Shown here: one piece after another, positions 24,186-36,400 of the stretch | Position numbering within the stretch: the first letter of the stretch is position 1 | Layout: each line of letters opens with the position of its first letter | DNA from: Erythrophleum ivorense | Taxonomy: Eukaryota > Streptophyta > Magnoliopsida > Fabales > Fabaceae | Reading direction: 5' to 3' | Assembly: GCA_026724425.1 (NCBI GenBank) | Contig: JAIUCV010000392.1 | Coordinates: 558,001-622,000, forward strand | DNA length: 64,000 nt | Program-made: the position numbers and the translations under genes | The notes under the pieces: model-generated | Database searches by the model: none | Seen by the model: only the letters and a program-made list of their open reading frames with translations | What the model was told of the DNA's origin: nothing

Positions 24186-24190
24186 AAAAT

Positions 24191-25497
24191 CAAGTAAGGA
24201 GGCCAAAGAAGCCAAAGAGCAAGCAAAGAAAAGTAAGAAAACAAGGTAAAACTTCCATTCTTTGGTAGTTTCTTCCTCCCTCTTCCTCTTGTACGAATTT
24301 GGCCACCATGAGCCCAATTCTTAAGGGTTGTTTTCTGTCCAATTCATGGAGGGATTAGGTATTTTAAGTGGCAAGGATTAAGAATGAACCAATAGAATTA
24401 AAAAAGGAGCATTAGGAAACAAGATGGAATCATTAGGGATCCAAATGCTTCCTTGCAAATATGATTTTATATGAATATTTTTAGGCTTAATTGAATGTTA
24501 AAGCATGCTCCTAAGATCTCTAAGAGGCTCCCCACATGCTTCCTCCTTCAAGAAAACAAAGAGAACTCCATGGAAGGCTAATACACCCATAGTCTCGGCC
24601 TAAGCAAGTTCACCTAGCTAGAGAGAGTTTCAAATTTTTCTAAGGCCATTTTCGAGTCATATATGGTGAATGAATATAAGAGGAGGCCTTGAAAAAAATT
24701 TAGAACTCAAGGAAAGTGCATTGGGGTCATAGGTTCCATATTATGACCTAAAGAAGTAACATGGTATTAGGCCCTTTGTTTTAATGGTGTGGTGGCTCCA
24801 AGAGGCTTAAAAGGAGTCAATAATCATAATTGAGAGGAAAGAATGAGACCTAGAAGTTATTTGAGGAGTGTTGCTTCATTAGGCACCATTATGGACCATA
24901 ATGAAGCCTATAGAATAATTTAGGGCTTAAGCAAATTGCATAGCTTTAGAATATGTTTCATGAACCTAATTAGCTCCCTTAAATCATTTCTAGGCCAAGA
25001 GAAACCATCTCCACCAAATTATGGGTGTATAGCCGAGGCAAAAGAGGGAAATCCAAGAAGAAAAGTGTGTAGATTTGTACAAGGTAGCTCTCTCCACCTT
25101 CTCTTATGCTTGGATGTGTGTTTAGCTTGTTTTAGAATGTGTGTATGTGTATTTTCAAGTTATGGAAAGTATGCTAGCATGCTCTTATATACCATGACTC
25201 TTGATGCCACATTATGTTTTCAAATGAATATATGATGTGTGATTAAGTTTGCTTGAGTGTGGAAAGGCCAAGAACTCTTTCCCATGTTGAGAATGAGCCA
25301 AAAACCCTTGAGCTTGGTTGAGACAAAGTAAAGATTCTCCCAAAAGAAAAGTGGACTCCCAAAGAGTATGGTTTGGTCCAAAGATTTCAAAGAATGGGTA
25401 AGGCAAGTCCAAATACCATAGAGAGAAGTGGGAGGCCAATCCAAATACTTGATGAGCTCTTGAATGCCTTGTATGATGTGTTTCTATGCCAAGCTTA
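24191..25497 (+). mobile_element. TGTAAC-family LTR, second part, truncated
   Basis: This continues the LTR begun at 19501. It carries the uninterrupted sequence of two sites that were hit in other copies: AGGGATCCAAATGC (about 24427, empty version of the 58503 site) and AAGTATGCTAGCATGC (about 25167). It stops near 25497 at the block CATGCCAAGCTTA, about 2.1 kb into the LTR, where orientation flips. Confidence 0.82.
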
Positions 25498-26380
25498 GTT
25501 CCTTTGGCTTGTTCTTCCACTTGGTTGGCTTGCTCCCTCAAATTTTGAAATTCCCTTCTCTGTTCTACCCCCAAAATAACACCAAATTAAATGCCAAAAC
25601 CATGAGAAGGAAGAGGAAGAAGAGGGGAAGAAGTTTAACAAGGCAAGGAGTAGGAAAAAATGGCTAAAACTTACACTTTTCAAAGCTTCTTCTTCCTTCC
25701 TTGGCCTCCCTTCTTGTGTGCCACTCTTAGCGCTTCTTAATTCTATTTTAACATGTAAGACAGTTGGTGAGGAGATCTGACCAAAGGTGGGACGTTTTTA
25801 TAAGCCTAGGGATTCATTTAAGCAACTTTTAAAATTTACAATTTAATCCCTCTTCGTAGTTTTATTTTTTTGGGCTCATTTCAACTCCTTTCTAAGAACC
25901 ATATTTTTCATCATATTCCTTAGGCTTTTAATCATAATAATTGCCTTTGGAATTACTCAAAAAGGATCTGAAACAATTCCAAACTGTTCGGTCAAAGTTT
26001 CAGTCAACTGACAGTCGAAATCGCTCACTGGAGGGGTTTCAACTGTTCTAGGGGTTCTCATGGTTTTTAAGACCTCTGAGAACCCCGAAAAGCTCAAATT
26101 TTTTGTTTAAAAAGTCCTTTTGTGAGTTTTTCAAAATTTATCAATATTTACAAAAATGCCACTGGCCTTTCGGCAAATTTTTTGAATTACTCCAGCCCTA
26201 GTTTCTAAGTAACTCAAAGCTCAAATCCTCATTTTCTATTATTTAAAATTGTATTCTAATTTTAGTTGGCCCTAATTCCTTCTATTTTGAGGACTTCCTT
26301 TTATATTTGGCTAATTTCTGACGTTTAAAGAGAAACTAAACATCGCATTTCTCACGTTTACAGAAGGACCGAATGTTACA
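25498..26380 (-). mobile_element. Truncated 3' LTR of a minus-strand, non-coding LTR element
   Basis: On the minus strand this LTR starts TGTAACATTCGGTCC at 26380, directly after a G-rich polypurine tract. It runs for only about 0.9 kb before the junction at 25498. It closely resembles the LTR at 46425-47735, its presumed 5' partner; for example, both carry the same stretch around TTCCTTTGGCTTGTTCTTCC. Confidence 0.82.
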
Positions 26381-26393
26381 TTCCTCCCCCCTT
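26381..26393 (-). other. Polypurine tract of the minus-strand element
   Basis: The minus strand reads AAGGGGGGAGGAA immediately before the TGTAAC LTR start. This is the expected plus-strand priming site for reverse transcription. Confidence 0.85.
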
Positions 26394-27596
26394 AAATAAA
26401 TTTTTTCCTTCAAATTTAGGGGTATAATTTCTCTTACTCTTTTATATTCTGGCTAACTATTCTTTTTTTTTTTCCCTTCTTCCTAGCTCTATACGCTTTC
26501 TTAGCAATTTCATTCTTTCGAATTTTCTTGTAGCCAGGGGATTTTTCATTGCTAGTTCTTAATAAGGGCTCTATTACTATAAAATACTAGCTAGTTCTTT
26601 CTCATAAGAGAAAAAAATTTCTAACTCTAAAGGCCTATCCTGGGAGAGCTTACTAATCATGTAAGGTCAATGTTAACCCATTCGCAGGATTAACATTTTT
26701 TTTAGTGGACTCATTTACACATCTTGGGAGGTAAATTATTTCATATCACGTCTCCCTTATCTTTTTTGAATGACTTCTCATAACATATCATCTTTTCTGA
26801 TCATTAGAGCCATCAGAGGTTTTTATCTGTCTACTATTTTGAAGTATACTGTCCACTGTTCATCTCTGCATTCTTTCTTACTAGCTCATCCCATGATCAC
26901 AATTCACATCTCTTTCTATCACAGGCCTCATATCGTAACTGCTTACTGGGATTATAGCTCCTTTGAGGAGTTTCTGCTTTTAATGATCCTAATTTCTCTG
27001 TTTATTACTATATCTGTCTTTGTAGGCTAGGACTTTTTCTCACTATTTTTGCTCACTTACCGTGGCATTTTATAGTCCCTCAATTCAATACTGATTGGCC
27101 TAACTATGTGTCTCATACTGGCACTGAAGAGCAATTACCACTTACTACTATTGAGCTCTAGTGAGATGCTAGTTATTCTCATAGTTTTTCTCATTGGAGA
27201 CATATTGTACCACTTACCTCATGTAAAACTGCACCTGATCCCTTTTTGAATACATAAACTAGCATATAAGGGATCTCTCTATCTCTCTGTCAGGGCTAAT
27301 ATCTACTAAGTAATGGTTCATTTGGCTCTAACCTTGGAAAGCTAATTTATTGCTTTCCTCATCCCATACACTATACTCATCTTTAAAGAGAGCTAGTCAG
27401 TAGTCTAACTATCTGAGTAAAGCCTTCATATCTCTATGGCAACAGTTTACCAGACTCAGGAGATCTATAGTCTCTGAGACAAAAGCTAGCTGAAACTGTA
27501 CTAGTCTCTAAGACTAACTGCTTTGTAAAACTATCTCAAGTTGTCATCTCACCAGAGAACTATCATGCTGTGGTTAGGGCTCTCTGTAACTCTGTG

Positions 27597-27692
27597 GGAT
27601 CTACTGTGACCCTTGGGTTTACTGTGACCTCTCAGAGCCCTGCTAGGGTCTACTATAACCCGCTGTGCTATGCTAGGATCTACTGTGATCTA
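27597..27692. repeat. Four imperfect copies of a GGRTCTACTGTGACC motif
   Basis: Variants of the motif occur at about 27597, 27614, 27646 and 27676, with unequal spacers. They lie inside the non-coding internal region. Confidence 0.6.
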
Positions 27693-29188
27693 TCTTTGGG
27701 AGACGTCAAAGCCTAAGATTACTGTATCTAATAGTAAAACACATACTTACTAAGTTCAGTTATCGTCACTCATAATAGCTGAGGCTAAACTCAGAAGTAC
27801 ATCATGCTCTTCGTGTAAAGTGGGTTCTGTGTCTTCTGATTCTCTAGGATCCCATCACACTGATACTAGGGAGCATTTTATTTTTCACTCATCACTCCTC
27901 ATAGGATCCTCAGCTTCCCACTTCAGCCCCTTTTTGCTTGGGCTTTATTTTCTTACTTTAACTGTACTTGTCTATCTTTTCCTCTCATATCCTGCAGTTA
28001 TTGACTATGCCCATGTTCTGCTTTTAAGTGCTTTGGCACTAGGGCATCTCACGCTATGAGTATGGTTAACATGTCTAGCAGGAGAGAGGCTATGTACTGG
28101 TCCCTATTCATTTCATTTACACATGTTATAAGGGACTCAGGCTATGCATACTGAATCTCAACATGTTTTACTGGGGATTTCTTTCTACATACTTTTCTTA
28201 CTGTTTTAATATTCTTGGAATCCCTTTACCTCTCTTTTCTGAATCATCTCGTTCTTTGACTAACTAGGATACTCTTCGATTACTGGGATACTTTGGTGGT
28301 TGATGTCGTTGTTTGCTACGCACTCAAGTTACATTACTATTAGGTTGATCAGGCCTAATATCATGTAACTATTGTTGCAAGTAAACTATAACATCAAACA
28401 CTAATACATGAGCACCTTATGATTGAGCTTAAAGCCACTATCGCCTGTATATTGCAAGTTTCCCGACAATCTAAAGCATTCCTTTCTTACTTTTCTTTAT
28501 CTGCCTTATTCTCGTAGAGTGCTCAGGGAAAATAGGATTCTTTCTCTACTTCATCCTGAGATCTCTCTACATTGCTCGACTATTTTTTTTTTCTTCAGGC
28601 GCTATTATGCTAGAAAGGCGTCTATGCCAAGGACAAGTGTGCTTTTTTAAGTACTCAAGCACATTAACTAAATATCTAGTCTCAATCTAGTATGTCCTCA
28701 GCTTGAACACTATCATATCTTCTCTTTCTACCTTTCTTATCCTCTTACTTCGGTAAAAGGATATTCCACTACTGGCTATCTCTATTGCTAGTTTAAATTT
28801 CTTTATGCTCAAAAGTACCTGCCATTTTCTTGGCGTTCCTTTACTTATTCACTCTCTGTAACATCAAGGGGGTTTATTTTTTGCTCATACTCTTACTCTG
28901 CTCTCAGCTAGACTATCCCTTGGTAAGAGGGATTCTATTTCATATAGTCCCAGGAATTTCATTATATGGCGCTCTCGGCTTATACTCTTTCTCTACATAA
29001 CACGAGGCTCACCTTCTTAAGCAGGCTCTAACTCTCTCGAGCTTCCCTGAGGGTACTAAGGCACTATCTATCAGTCTCAGCTTGCTTCTATATTCGAATC
29101 AGAGTTAGGCTTTCTCTTTGTTTAGCCCCTTTAGCCTCATCCCCATAAGCACAGTACACTATTTTTAGGGGTCTGTTAACCCAATGCA

Positions 29189-29193
29189 GGACA
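29189..29193. repeat. Target duplication GGACA, left copy
   Basis: It matches 44635-44639 at the other end of the solo LTR. Confidence 0.9.
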
Positions 29194-29322
29194 TGTAATA
29201 TCCGATTCTTTGAAAATGAGAGATTATGTTATGCGACCATTAAAATGTATATTGAGCATGAAGTATGGCAGCAGACCAAGTTAATTTAAGAGCTAAAATA
29301 ACATCTCATCACCTGGGTCGAA

Positions 29323-29382
29323 GATCTTGTCGACAAGATCCTATAATCTGTAATGCAATTTCTAAGACCTTGTCGACAAGGT
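29323..29382. repeat. Two palindromes sharing the TTGTCGACAA core
   Basis: An 18-bp perfect palindrome (GATCTTGTCGACAAGATC, 29323-29340) and a 16-bp one (ACCTTGTCGACAAGGT, 29367-29382) lie with starts 44 bp apart, upstream of the TATA box in the presumed promoter part of the LTR. Confidence 0.9.
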
Positions 29383-29760
29383 TTTTACCAGCAAGTACAA
29401 GGTCTTCTTGTATAATGTGTTAAAACTTGTGTGGTCTGGAATTGAGTATGGAGGGCTTTTTAAATGAAAATTTTGAGTTCTTCGGGGTTCTTAGAGACCC
29501 TAAAAATTATAGGAAGCCCTAGGACAACTAAAGTCCCTTCGGTGAACATTTTTCAACGTCAGTATACCAGAACTTTGATAGATTAGTTCGAAAAGGTTTT
29601 AGCTCCGATTCGAGTGATTCTAAAGTCATTTTACTAAATTGGGAACCTAAAATTTATAATGAAAAAGATGGTTCTGAAAAGGAGCTAAAACGAGTTAAAA
29701 ACGAAACTACCAAGAACAAAGGACAAGATAGGAATTTTTGAAAAAGTCCTTCTTAAACCT

Positions 29761-29770
29761 ATATATATAA
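29761..29770 (+). promoter_or_regulatory. TATA box of the solo LTR
   Basis: ATATATATAA lies at LTR offset about 570, the same zone where sister LTRs have TTTATATG (57998 area) or CTATAAATAG (49503-49512, minus). This is probably the retrotransposon promoter. Confidence 0.6.
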
Positions 29771-31002
29771 AGCGTTCTTCTGCTCCCCTCATTTAGATTG
29801 ACCAAACTCTACCCAAAAACTAGAAAAAGCTCAAGGGAAGGAGGCGTGCAAGACTAAGGCAAGGGAGAAGGGAAATTTTCAAGAAAAAGGTAAGAATTGT
29901 TAAAATTTCCTAGTCTTCTCCTTAGAAAATCTCTTTTCCTCCTTTTCCCCTTTCTCCCTATGGCTTTCTTAGAGTTTTTTGTGTTGTTTTAAGGTCAGAC
30001 CAAGAGGGAAAAATTTGGATTTAAAGAGAGGAAGCCAAAGAAAGTGAGAATCAAGTGACAAAACAAGGATAAACAAGGTAAATCTTCCATTCCGTGGTAG
30101 ATACTTCCTCCCCCTTCTTCTCCCTATTTTGCCCCATATATGTAGATGCAAGAGGGCTGGAATTTTGAGGAGAACCAAGGGTGAATTCTATCAATTTGAG
30201 GGAGGAGAGTAAGAATATGCAAAGAAATCCAAGTAAAAACTATGATTTTGCAAGATAGAAAAGTTAGGGTTTTGATTGCACCTTAAGCTCTATCATGAAC
30301 CCTAGCCATATTTTATGATGTTTAAGGATTCATATGAGTTCCTAAGACATCAAGAGAGCTTCCTACATGATTCTTCCATCAAAAGAAGCAAGGAAACTCC
30401 ATTGGTGCTTTATGAAAGCATAGCTTCAGCCAAGGAGAATCCATGCACTTAGGGAGTGTTTTAATTCCTTCCAAGCTTAGTTTTGCATCATGTATGATGG
30501 GAGAGTATGAGAGGAAGCCTTGGAAAAAGTTTAGAAACTATAAAAAGTAAGATAGCCTTATATGTTCCATAATATGACTTAAAGAAGTAACACCTAGCGA
30601 GGCTCCTAGAATTAATTATGTGATGACCCCAAGAGATTTAAATGGAGTCAAGAATCATGAATGAATAGATAGAATGGAGCCAAAATGATGTTTTCTTAAG
30701 GTTGCCTAATTAAGTGTATTATGGAACCATGAAAGAGTTTTATGAGTCATCTAGCTTTTCTAGTGAAGGTGTGGCCTTAGACTTTGTTTCAAGAGTGTAA
30801 TTAGCTTCCATATGATGTGTCTAGGACAAGAGGAATGATCTCCACCTTCTTAGGTGTGTGAGGTCAAGGGAGAGGATTCAAGACTTAAGGAAAAAGTATG
30901 CAAATGCAAGCAAGGTAGGTCTCTCCACTTTCTTTCATGCATGAATGTATGTTTAGCTTATTTAGAATGTGTGTATGTATATTTTCAAACTATGAAAAGT
31001 AT

Positions 31003-31007
31003 GCTAG
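31003..31007. repeat. Target duplication GCTAG, left copy
   Basis: Identical to 42724-42728. Sister LTRs carry the single, uninterrupted AAGTATGCTAGCATGCC. Confidence 0.95.
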
Positions 31008-32928
31008 TGATAAATACTAATTTTCATATATTTTTACCTACATTTATTATTGATTTTAATGATTAATTTGAGCTTAAATGGATTTATTATGCAATATTTG
31101 AATTTATGGTTAATTTTGGAAAATAATATAATTTTGAATTAATTAGGAGAATTTTTTTGGATTTAAATTGCTAAGATTTTATTCTCCAAAATTCTTTGAT
31201 GATTAAATATTTTCAATTTTTAAAACACTTTTTAATTTTGTGCAGAATTTTCTTTTGGGCAAGTGAATTGAAGAATTAAAATGGATTAAGGGAAAAGATT
31301 GGATAATACTTTTGTTTTTATTAATTTCTAATAATGGCATATTTGTAAATAATGATTAGGTCTTCATTTTGATTGGCTGCAGGAGAAATCGGTGAAAAAA
31401 CGCTGGAGGGGAAAAGCGCCGAAGACGACTGGAGAGTCTTCTGGAGGTTAGCAGCAGCTGGGAGGCGCTGAGAGGGACTGTGGAGAGAAAACGCTGGACT
31501 GGACGAGAAGAGAACAAAACCTGTGCAGAAGGAGGTTGCTTCTTCACTCATTCTCTCGGACAAGTCTGGAGGCAGGGGCGCCGAAATGAAAACTGTTTGA
31601 CTGCTTCTTCATTCTGTGTGGCTGGTCTTCACGAGGGGACTGTGTAGACGGAGGCTTAAGGAGTGTTTCTTCATCATGTCGGCTGGAGCTTTTTGAACGT
31701 CTACAGTGAGAGGACACCAAACTGGACGAGGAGAACGAACTTGATTCTGTCTCTTCGGACCAGGAGAGCTGGAGACGCTGAACAGTAAACGCTGGAAGAT
31801 TGTGCAGTAGCTGCAGGGAGAGTCAACGCCTGGAGGAAGAGTTAACAGCTGAACATCATCATCATCCACTCTTCACGGCAGCAAATTCAATGGATTTTAG
31901 AAGCACAAAATCCATGGAAGCTTAATTAAAGGTGACACCAAGGTGAAGCATGGAGGAGGAAGCTTGAGCTCTTGAATTAATTGGATTGAAGATCATTGGG
32001 GGAGTTTATTTTTCTTACCTTTTCCTCTTTCAATTTTAAGAACTTAGAGATTTTTTAGTTTTAGAAATTTCTTTATGGATTGAATGTTGAGACCTAGTTT
32101 TAGGTTGGCCAATTATTTCATCTTGGATTGTAATTGGAATTGGTTAATTGGGACTGGACTTATGTTTGTATTTGCTGGAGTTTTGATTTTCAGGACCTTA
32201 TGATGTTGGTTTAATTGATGTTAGAGTTCTCTTGCATTGATTAGATTAATGTTATGATTTTAATTACACATCTTGGTCTTTTGCGCTACTTGATTGTTGA
32301 ATTGGGTAGTATAATTGCTTAATTGTTCAATTAGGTAATTGAATTCAAATTTCCAAAATTGATTGAACCCAATTGTTGAATGATTTGATGTGTTTAATTG
32401 GCTCAATAACTTGCAAATTACTTGAATTAACTAAGGGTTTTCTAGTTAAGTCAATCGGTATGCATTTGAGTTTAGGGTTTCCTATCCTTGGATTGAGTTG
32501 ATTAATTACATTAGTCTATTATCTAATTACTCTTCTTGGTCTTAATCAATTTTTAGTGAGTGATGAAAGCCGAATTTTCCTTGTAAAACCTTGGTTGCCT
32601 CCTATTTGTCCCCAGCATTTTAAAAATCATTTTAGTTTCAATTTAAAAGCATTCTAGTTTAATCACTTGTTTGATCTTTTCCATTTTAGTTGAGATTTAA
32701 TATCTTAATTCAAAACCCCCTCATTTGTATGCATTTAGTTTAATTAATTTTGCATTTAGCGTAGTGATAGTTTTCTTTAGAATTTGTATCAGAGTACTAA
32801 ATAATCACCAAAAATCAATTGAACTTAGCCCCTAAATTGCTCCTTGGGAAGAATGACCTAGGGTTGACTTATACTGCATTAATTCAATCTTAGTTTAATT
32901 GAGTGCTTAAGCGACTAAGGCAACATCA
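31008..32928 (+). repeat. 5' LTR of the Athila-like element
   Basis: 1,921 bp, TGATAAATAC...GGCAACATCA. The flanks are AT-rich, but the middle (about 31397-31880) is clearly richer in G and C, with repeated GCTGGA/CGCTGG words. Short minus-strand open frames here recur in the 3' LTR simply because the LTRs are duplicates; they match nothing known. Confidence 0.96.
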
Positions 32929-32932
32929 ATTT

Positions 32933-32950
32933 TGGTGCCGTTGCCGGGGA
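32933..32950 (+). other. Primer-binding site, tRNA-Asp type
   Basis: TGGTGCCGTTGCCGGGGA starts 4 bp after the 5' LTR. It complements the 3' end of plant tRNA-Asp (TGGCGCCGTTGCCGGGGA) with one mismatch at the fourth base. tRNA-Asp priming is usual for Athila-type elements. Confidence 0.85.
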
Positions 32951-33409
32951 GCAATGGTTTAGGTTTGAATTTTTAGGTGGTTTCCCTTGTTTTCTTTATT
33001 TTAATTCTATCATTTCGGTTGGATTTCCCTGATTGTGTTGTGCTGGAATTCTGTTTATCACTATCCAGAAAGTTCTGACTTTTGGTACTCCAAAGTTTTT
33101 GGGTGTTTTGAGCAAGACTAATACCTAAAGGTATTAGGTCTGGTGATTTTAGGCAAATTCAATCGTTTTGACCACTTTTCTGAATTTTCTTTTATTTTTG
33201 CGAATTTTTCTTGAATTTTCTAATTTTTCCATATTTTCTTTTTGAATTTTTGTGTGATTTTTCTTGTGTTTTATGAGTGTTTTCTGAGTTTCCTAGTGTG
33301 TATTGAGTTTTTTAGGTTGCTTTGAATTTATTTCTTTAGTAGTTTGCATATTTTGTAATTTTTTTTTTCTCTTTTTTTTCATTTACTGCTTTAATCCTAC
33401 TGATGTTGT
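32951..33409 (+). other. Leader between primer site and gag of the Athila-like element
   Basis: T-rich non-coding leader of about 460 bp, ending in a pyrimidine-rich tract shortly before the gag ATG. Many short T/C runs; no structure or upstream gene was identified. Confidence 0.6.
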
Positions 33410-36400
33410 ATGACTCGATCCTCTTTTGAAAAATTATTTGACTTTGATCCTGAAATTGAGAGGACACTTCATCAACGAAGAAGAGTTAAAGTTAGTAATC
33501 TTGTAGGTAATAGTTCTTCTAATTCTTATTCTGCTGAGTCATCTGTTGATTCTTCTGATTCTGAACTCAAAATGGAAGATAATGAGGGTAATGTAAATAA
33601 TCAGGCACGTTTAGAGCATGCTAATGTTAATGTTGATAATGTTCCTGCTAGGACCATTAAAGAGTTAGTTTCACCTGATTTGCATTTTCAAAATTGGTGT
33701 ATTAATTATCCTGATATTAATGCTGATCTTGAGTTGAAACCTGGCTTCATACACTTACTTCCTAAATTTAATGGCCTTGCAGGTGAAGATCCATACAATC
33801 ATTTGAAGACTTTCCACATGATTTGCACTGCCATGAGACCTAGTGGTGTGTCTGAGGATCAAATTAAGATGCGTGCCTTCCCATTTTCTTTAGAGGGATC
33901 TGCTAAGAACTGGTTGCTCCGATTACCCCCTGGATTCATAACTACATGGGACCAGCTGAAAAAGATGTTCTTGGAGAAATACTTCCCAGCATCTCGCACT
34001 TCCTCTATTAGGAAGGAAATATGTGGTTGCCAACAAATGCCTGGGGAGTCTTTGCATGAGTATTGGGAGCGGTTTAAGACATTGTTATCTAGCTGCCCTC
34101 ATCATCAGATCCCAGATACTTTGCTGATACAGTACTTTCATGAAGGTCTTTTGCCTCTAGAGAGAGATTTATTAGATTCTGCTGCTGGAGGTGCTCTTCT
34201 TCATTTGACTGTTCATGCTGCTTGGGACTTGATTGAAAAGAAAGCTGAAAATACTCAACAGTTTGGTACTAGACAACAAGCTAGAGTGAATGAAGTTGGG
34301 TCATATTCCTCAATCTCTGAGTCTCGTCTAGAGAGCAAGATAGATAAGCTTGCATCTGCTATGGAGAAAATGGCTATGCTTCAGTTGCATAATCCTTCTA
34401 ACATGGTCAATTCTATAGGATCTTCCACTTCTTTCACCCCACATATGGGCTCTTCAGCTCTAGTTGGCCCACTTTGTTCCATCTGCTCATTAGCTACTCA
34501 TGCCACTGATGCTTGCCCATTCTTGAATGATAAAGCTGAGTCTTGCAATGCGGTGTATCCTGCTAAGCCTATGAATCAAGGTGGCCAAAAATATGATCCA
34601 TATTCTACCACATATAATCCTGGATGGCGTGATCACCCAAACCTTAGATATGGTGGTGGCCAACCTCAGCAACAGCGGTTTAATCAGGGTGCTGGTTCTA
34701 GTAGTCAAGTGTTCCAACCAGTTAGGCAAACTATGCCTATTCAAGAAGAGAGTTCAAGGTTGGAAAACAAGATGGATACCATGATAAAGCTTCTGATGGA
34801 TAGATTGGACCAAACAGAGAAGGGACAACAACAAAAGGATTTGCAACATAGCCAAGAGATTCAAACTCTTCAGACTCAGCTTGGGCAGTTGTCTAATAAA
34901 ATTAATAACATGCAGAGTCAAGGTTCAGGAAGGCTTCCATCCCAGGTGGTTATTAATCCAAATGTTGGGACCCCACAGAATCCTAACCATGGTGGAGTTA
35001 ATGCTATCTCTCTTAGAAGTGGCAAGACGGTCACCTTTGCAAATCCTGTTGCCACCTATGCTTCCAAGGACAATAATGCTATCATTGATGATTCTGTTTC
35101 CACCTCTGCATCACAGGATAAGCCCACTTTAGCAAAAACACAAGTGGCACCACAAGAAGAGCAAAAGAAGAAAGAGGAGGAATTGAGCAGACAGGTTCTA
35201 CCCTTTCCTACTAGGGTAGCTAGGACCGAGAGGAAAAAGAAGGAAGCTGAGATGTTTAAAGAGGTCTATGACATCTTCAAAAAGGTGGTGATCAATGTTC
35301 CACTAGTTGACTTGGTTGCACAAGTGCCTAAATATGCAAAGTTTTTGAAGGAGTTGTGCACCACAAAAAGAAGGCTTAAGCATGATGGTAAAGTTGATTT
35401 GGGGGTAGTTGTCTCTTCTTTGTATCAAATGCCAATGCCAGTGAAGTGTAAGGATCCTGGTAGTTTCCTCATACCATGCACCATTGGTGAGATTAATTTT
35501 TCTGATGCTTTGGCGGATCTAGGAGCAGCAATCAATGTTATGCCAAAATCAGTATTTTCTCAACTTCAAGGAGTGGATCTCAAGCCCACTAGCCTGATTG
35601 CCTCCCTTGCTGATAGACGTTGTGTGGTCCCAGAAGGAGTCTTAGAGGATGTCTTGGTTAAGGTAAAAGATTTCATATTCCCTGCAGACTTCTATGTTCT
35701 TGATATGGATGACAGTAGGTTTAAGCAAAAGGGACATTCGTCTTTGATTTTAGGTAGGCCTTTCCTTAAAACTGCTAGGGCTGTGATAGATGTGCATGCT
35801 GGTACTTTAACTATGGAATTTGCTGGAAATACCATTAGATTTGATGTACTTGATTCTATGAGACACCCTTTGGATGATTGTGCTGATGCAGGGGTTAGTC
35901 TTATTGATATGCTTATTGATGATTCTGCTATGGACTTTAGAGATAGCATGCTGAGTAGATCCTGTGATATTGTTGGTTTAGATGATTCTATCTCTTGTTC
36001 ATGTCTTAAAATTGATAGTTGTGATGATTGCTCTGGCATAGATCCTGCTGATATTGATATTTTCACTGGTTTTATTGAGAGTGCTAGACTTGCTAGAGAT
36101 GATGTTTCTGTGCCTGTTTGTGATAATAGTGGTGCTAGTGACCATTTATCTACCTCTTCCATTGAGTCAGATGGATTTTCTCAGTTACTGAGTGTGATTG
36201 ATGCTGTAAATGAGGTTGATATGTGTTCATTACCTGATTCTGAATTGTTAATTAGTCTTGATCATATTTCTGATTCTGTTTTGGATTTGAGTGCTACTGA
36301 TGGCACTATTTCTATTGATGACTCTGTGGATTGTGATGTATATCCTGATTTTTCTGCTATCACTGTTGCTACTGATGATTCCCAAGTTGGGAAAGTCTCT

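Larger units (their letters stand above)
26394..29193 (-). mobile_element. Internal region of the minus-strand element, 3' part, apparently non-coding
   Basis: This lies between the polypurine tract and a plus-strand solo LTR inserted at 29194. No gag, protease, RT or integrase motif is visible in any frame, and open stretches are short. With the second part (44640-46405) the internal region totals about 4.6 kb, flanked by LTRs of a family whose full length is about 3.7 kb. This is the layout of large non-autonomous LTR derivatives (LARD-like), although decayed coding sequence cannot be excluded. Confidence 0.55.
29194..31007 (+). mobile_element. Solo LTR of the TGTAAC family, first part
   Basis: It begins TGTAATATCCGATTC and is split at 31008 by the Athila-like element; it resumes at 42729. 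Rejoined length is about 3.72 kb. GGACA flanks both outer ends. A TATA box (29761-29770) is followed about 120 bp later by a donor-like AG|GTAAGA at 29889/29890. The first 200 bp carry two strong palindromes not seen in the sister copies. Confidence 0.92.

Noticed and set aside
26770..28650. Several plus-strand frames of 75-86 codons with hydrophobic stretches
   Set aside because: They lie antisense to the minus-strand element, share no motif with known proteins and look like chance frames in T/C-rich DNA.
31321..31869. Minus-strand open frames repeated at 41116-41664
   Set aside because: They are duplicated only because the two LTRs are copies; no recognisable domain and no sign of coding constraint.
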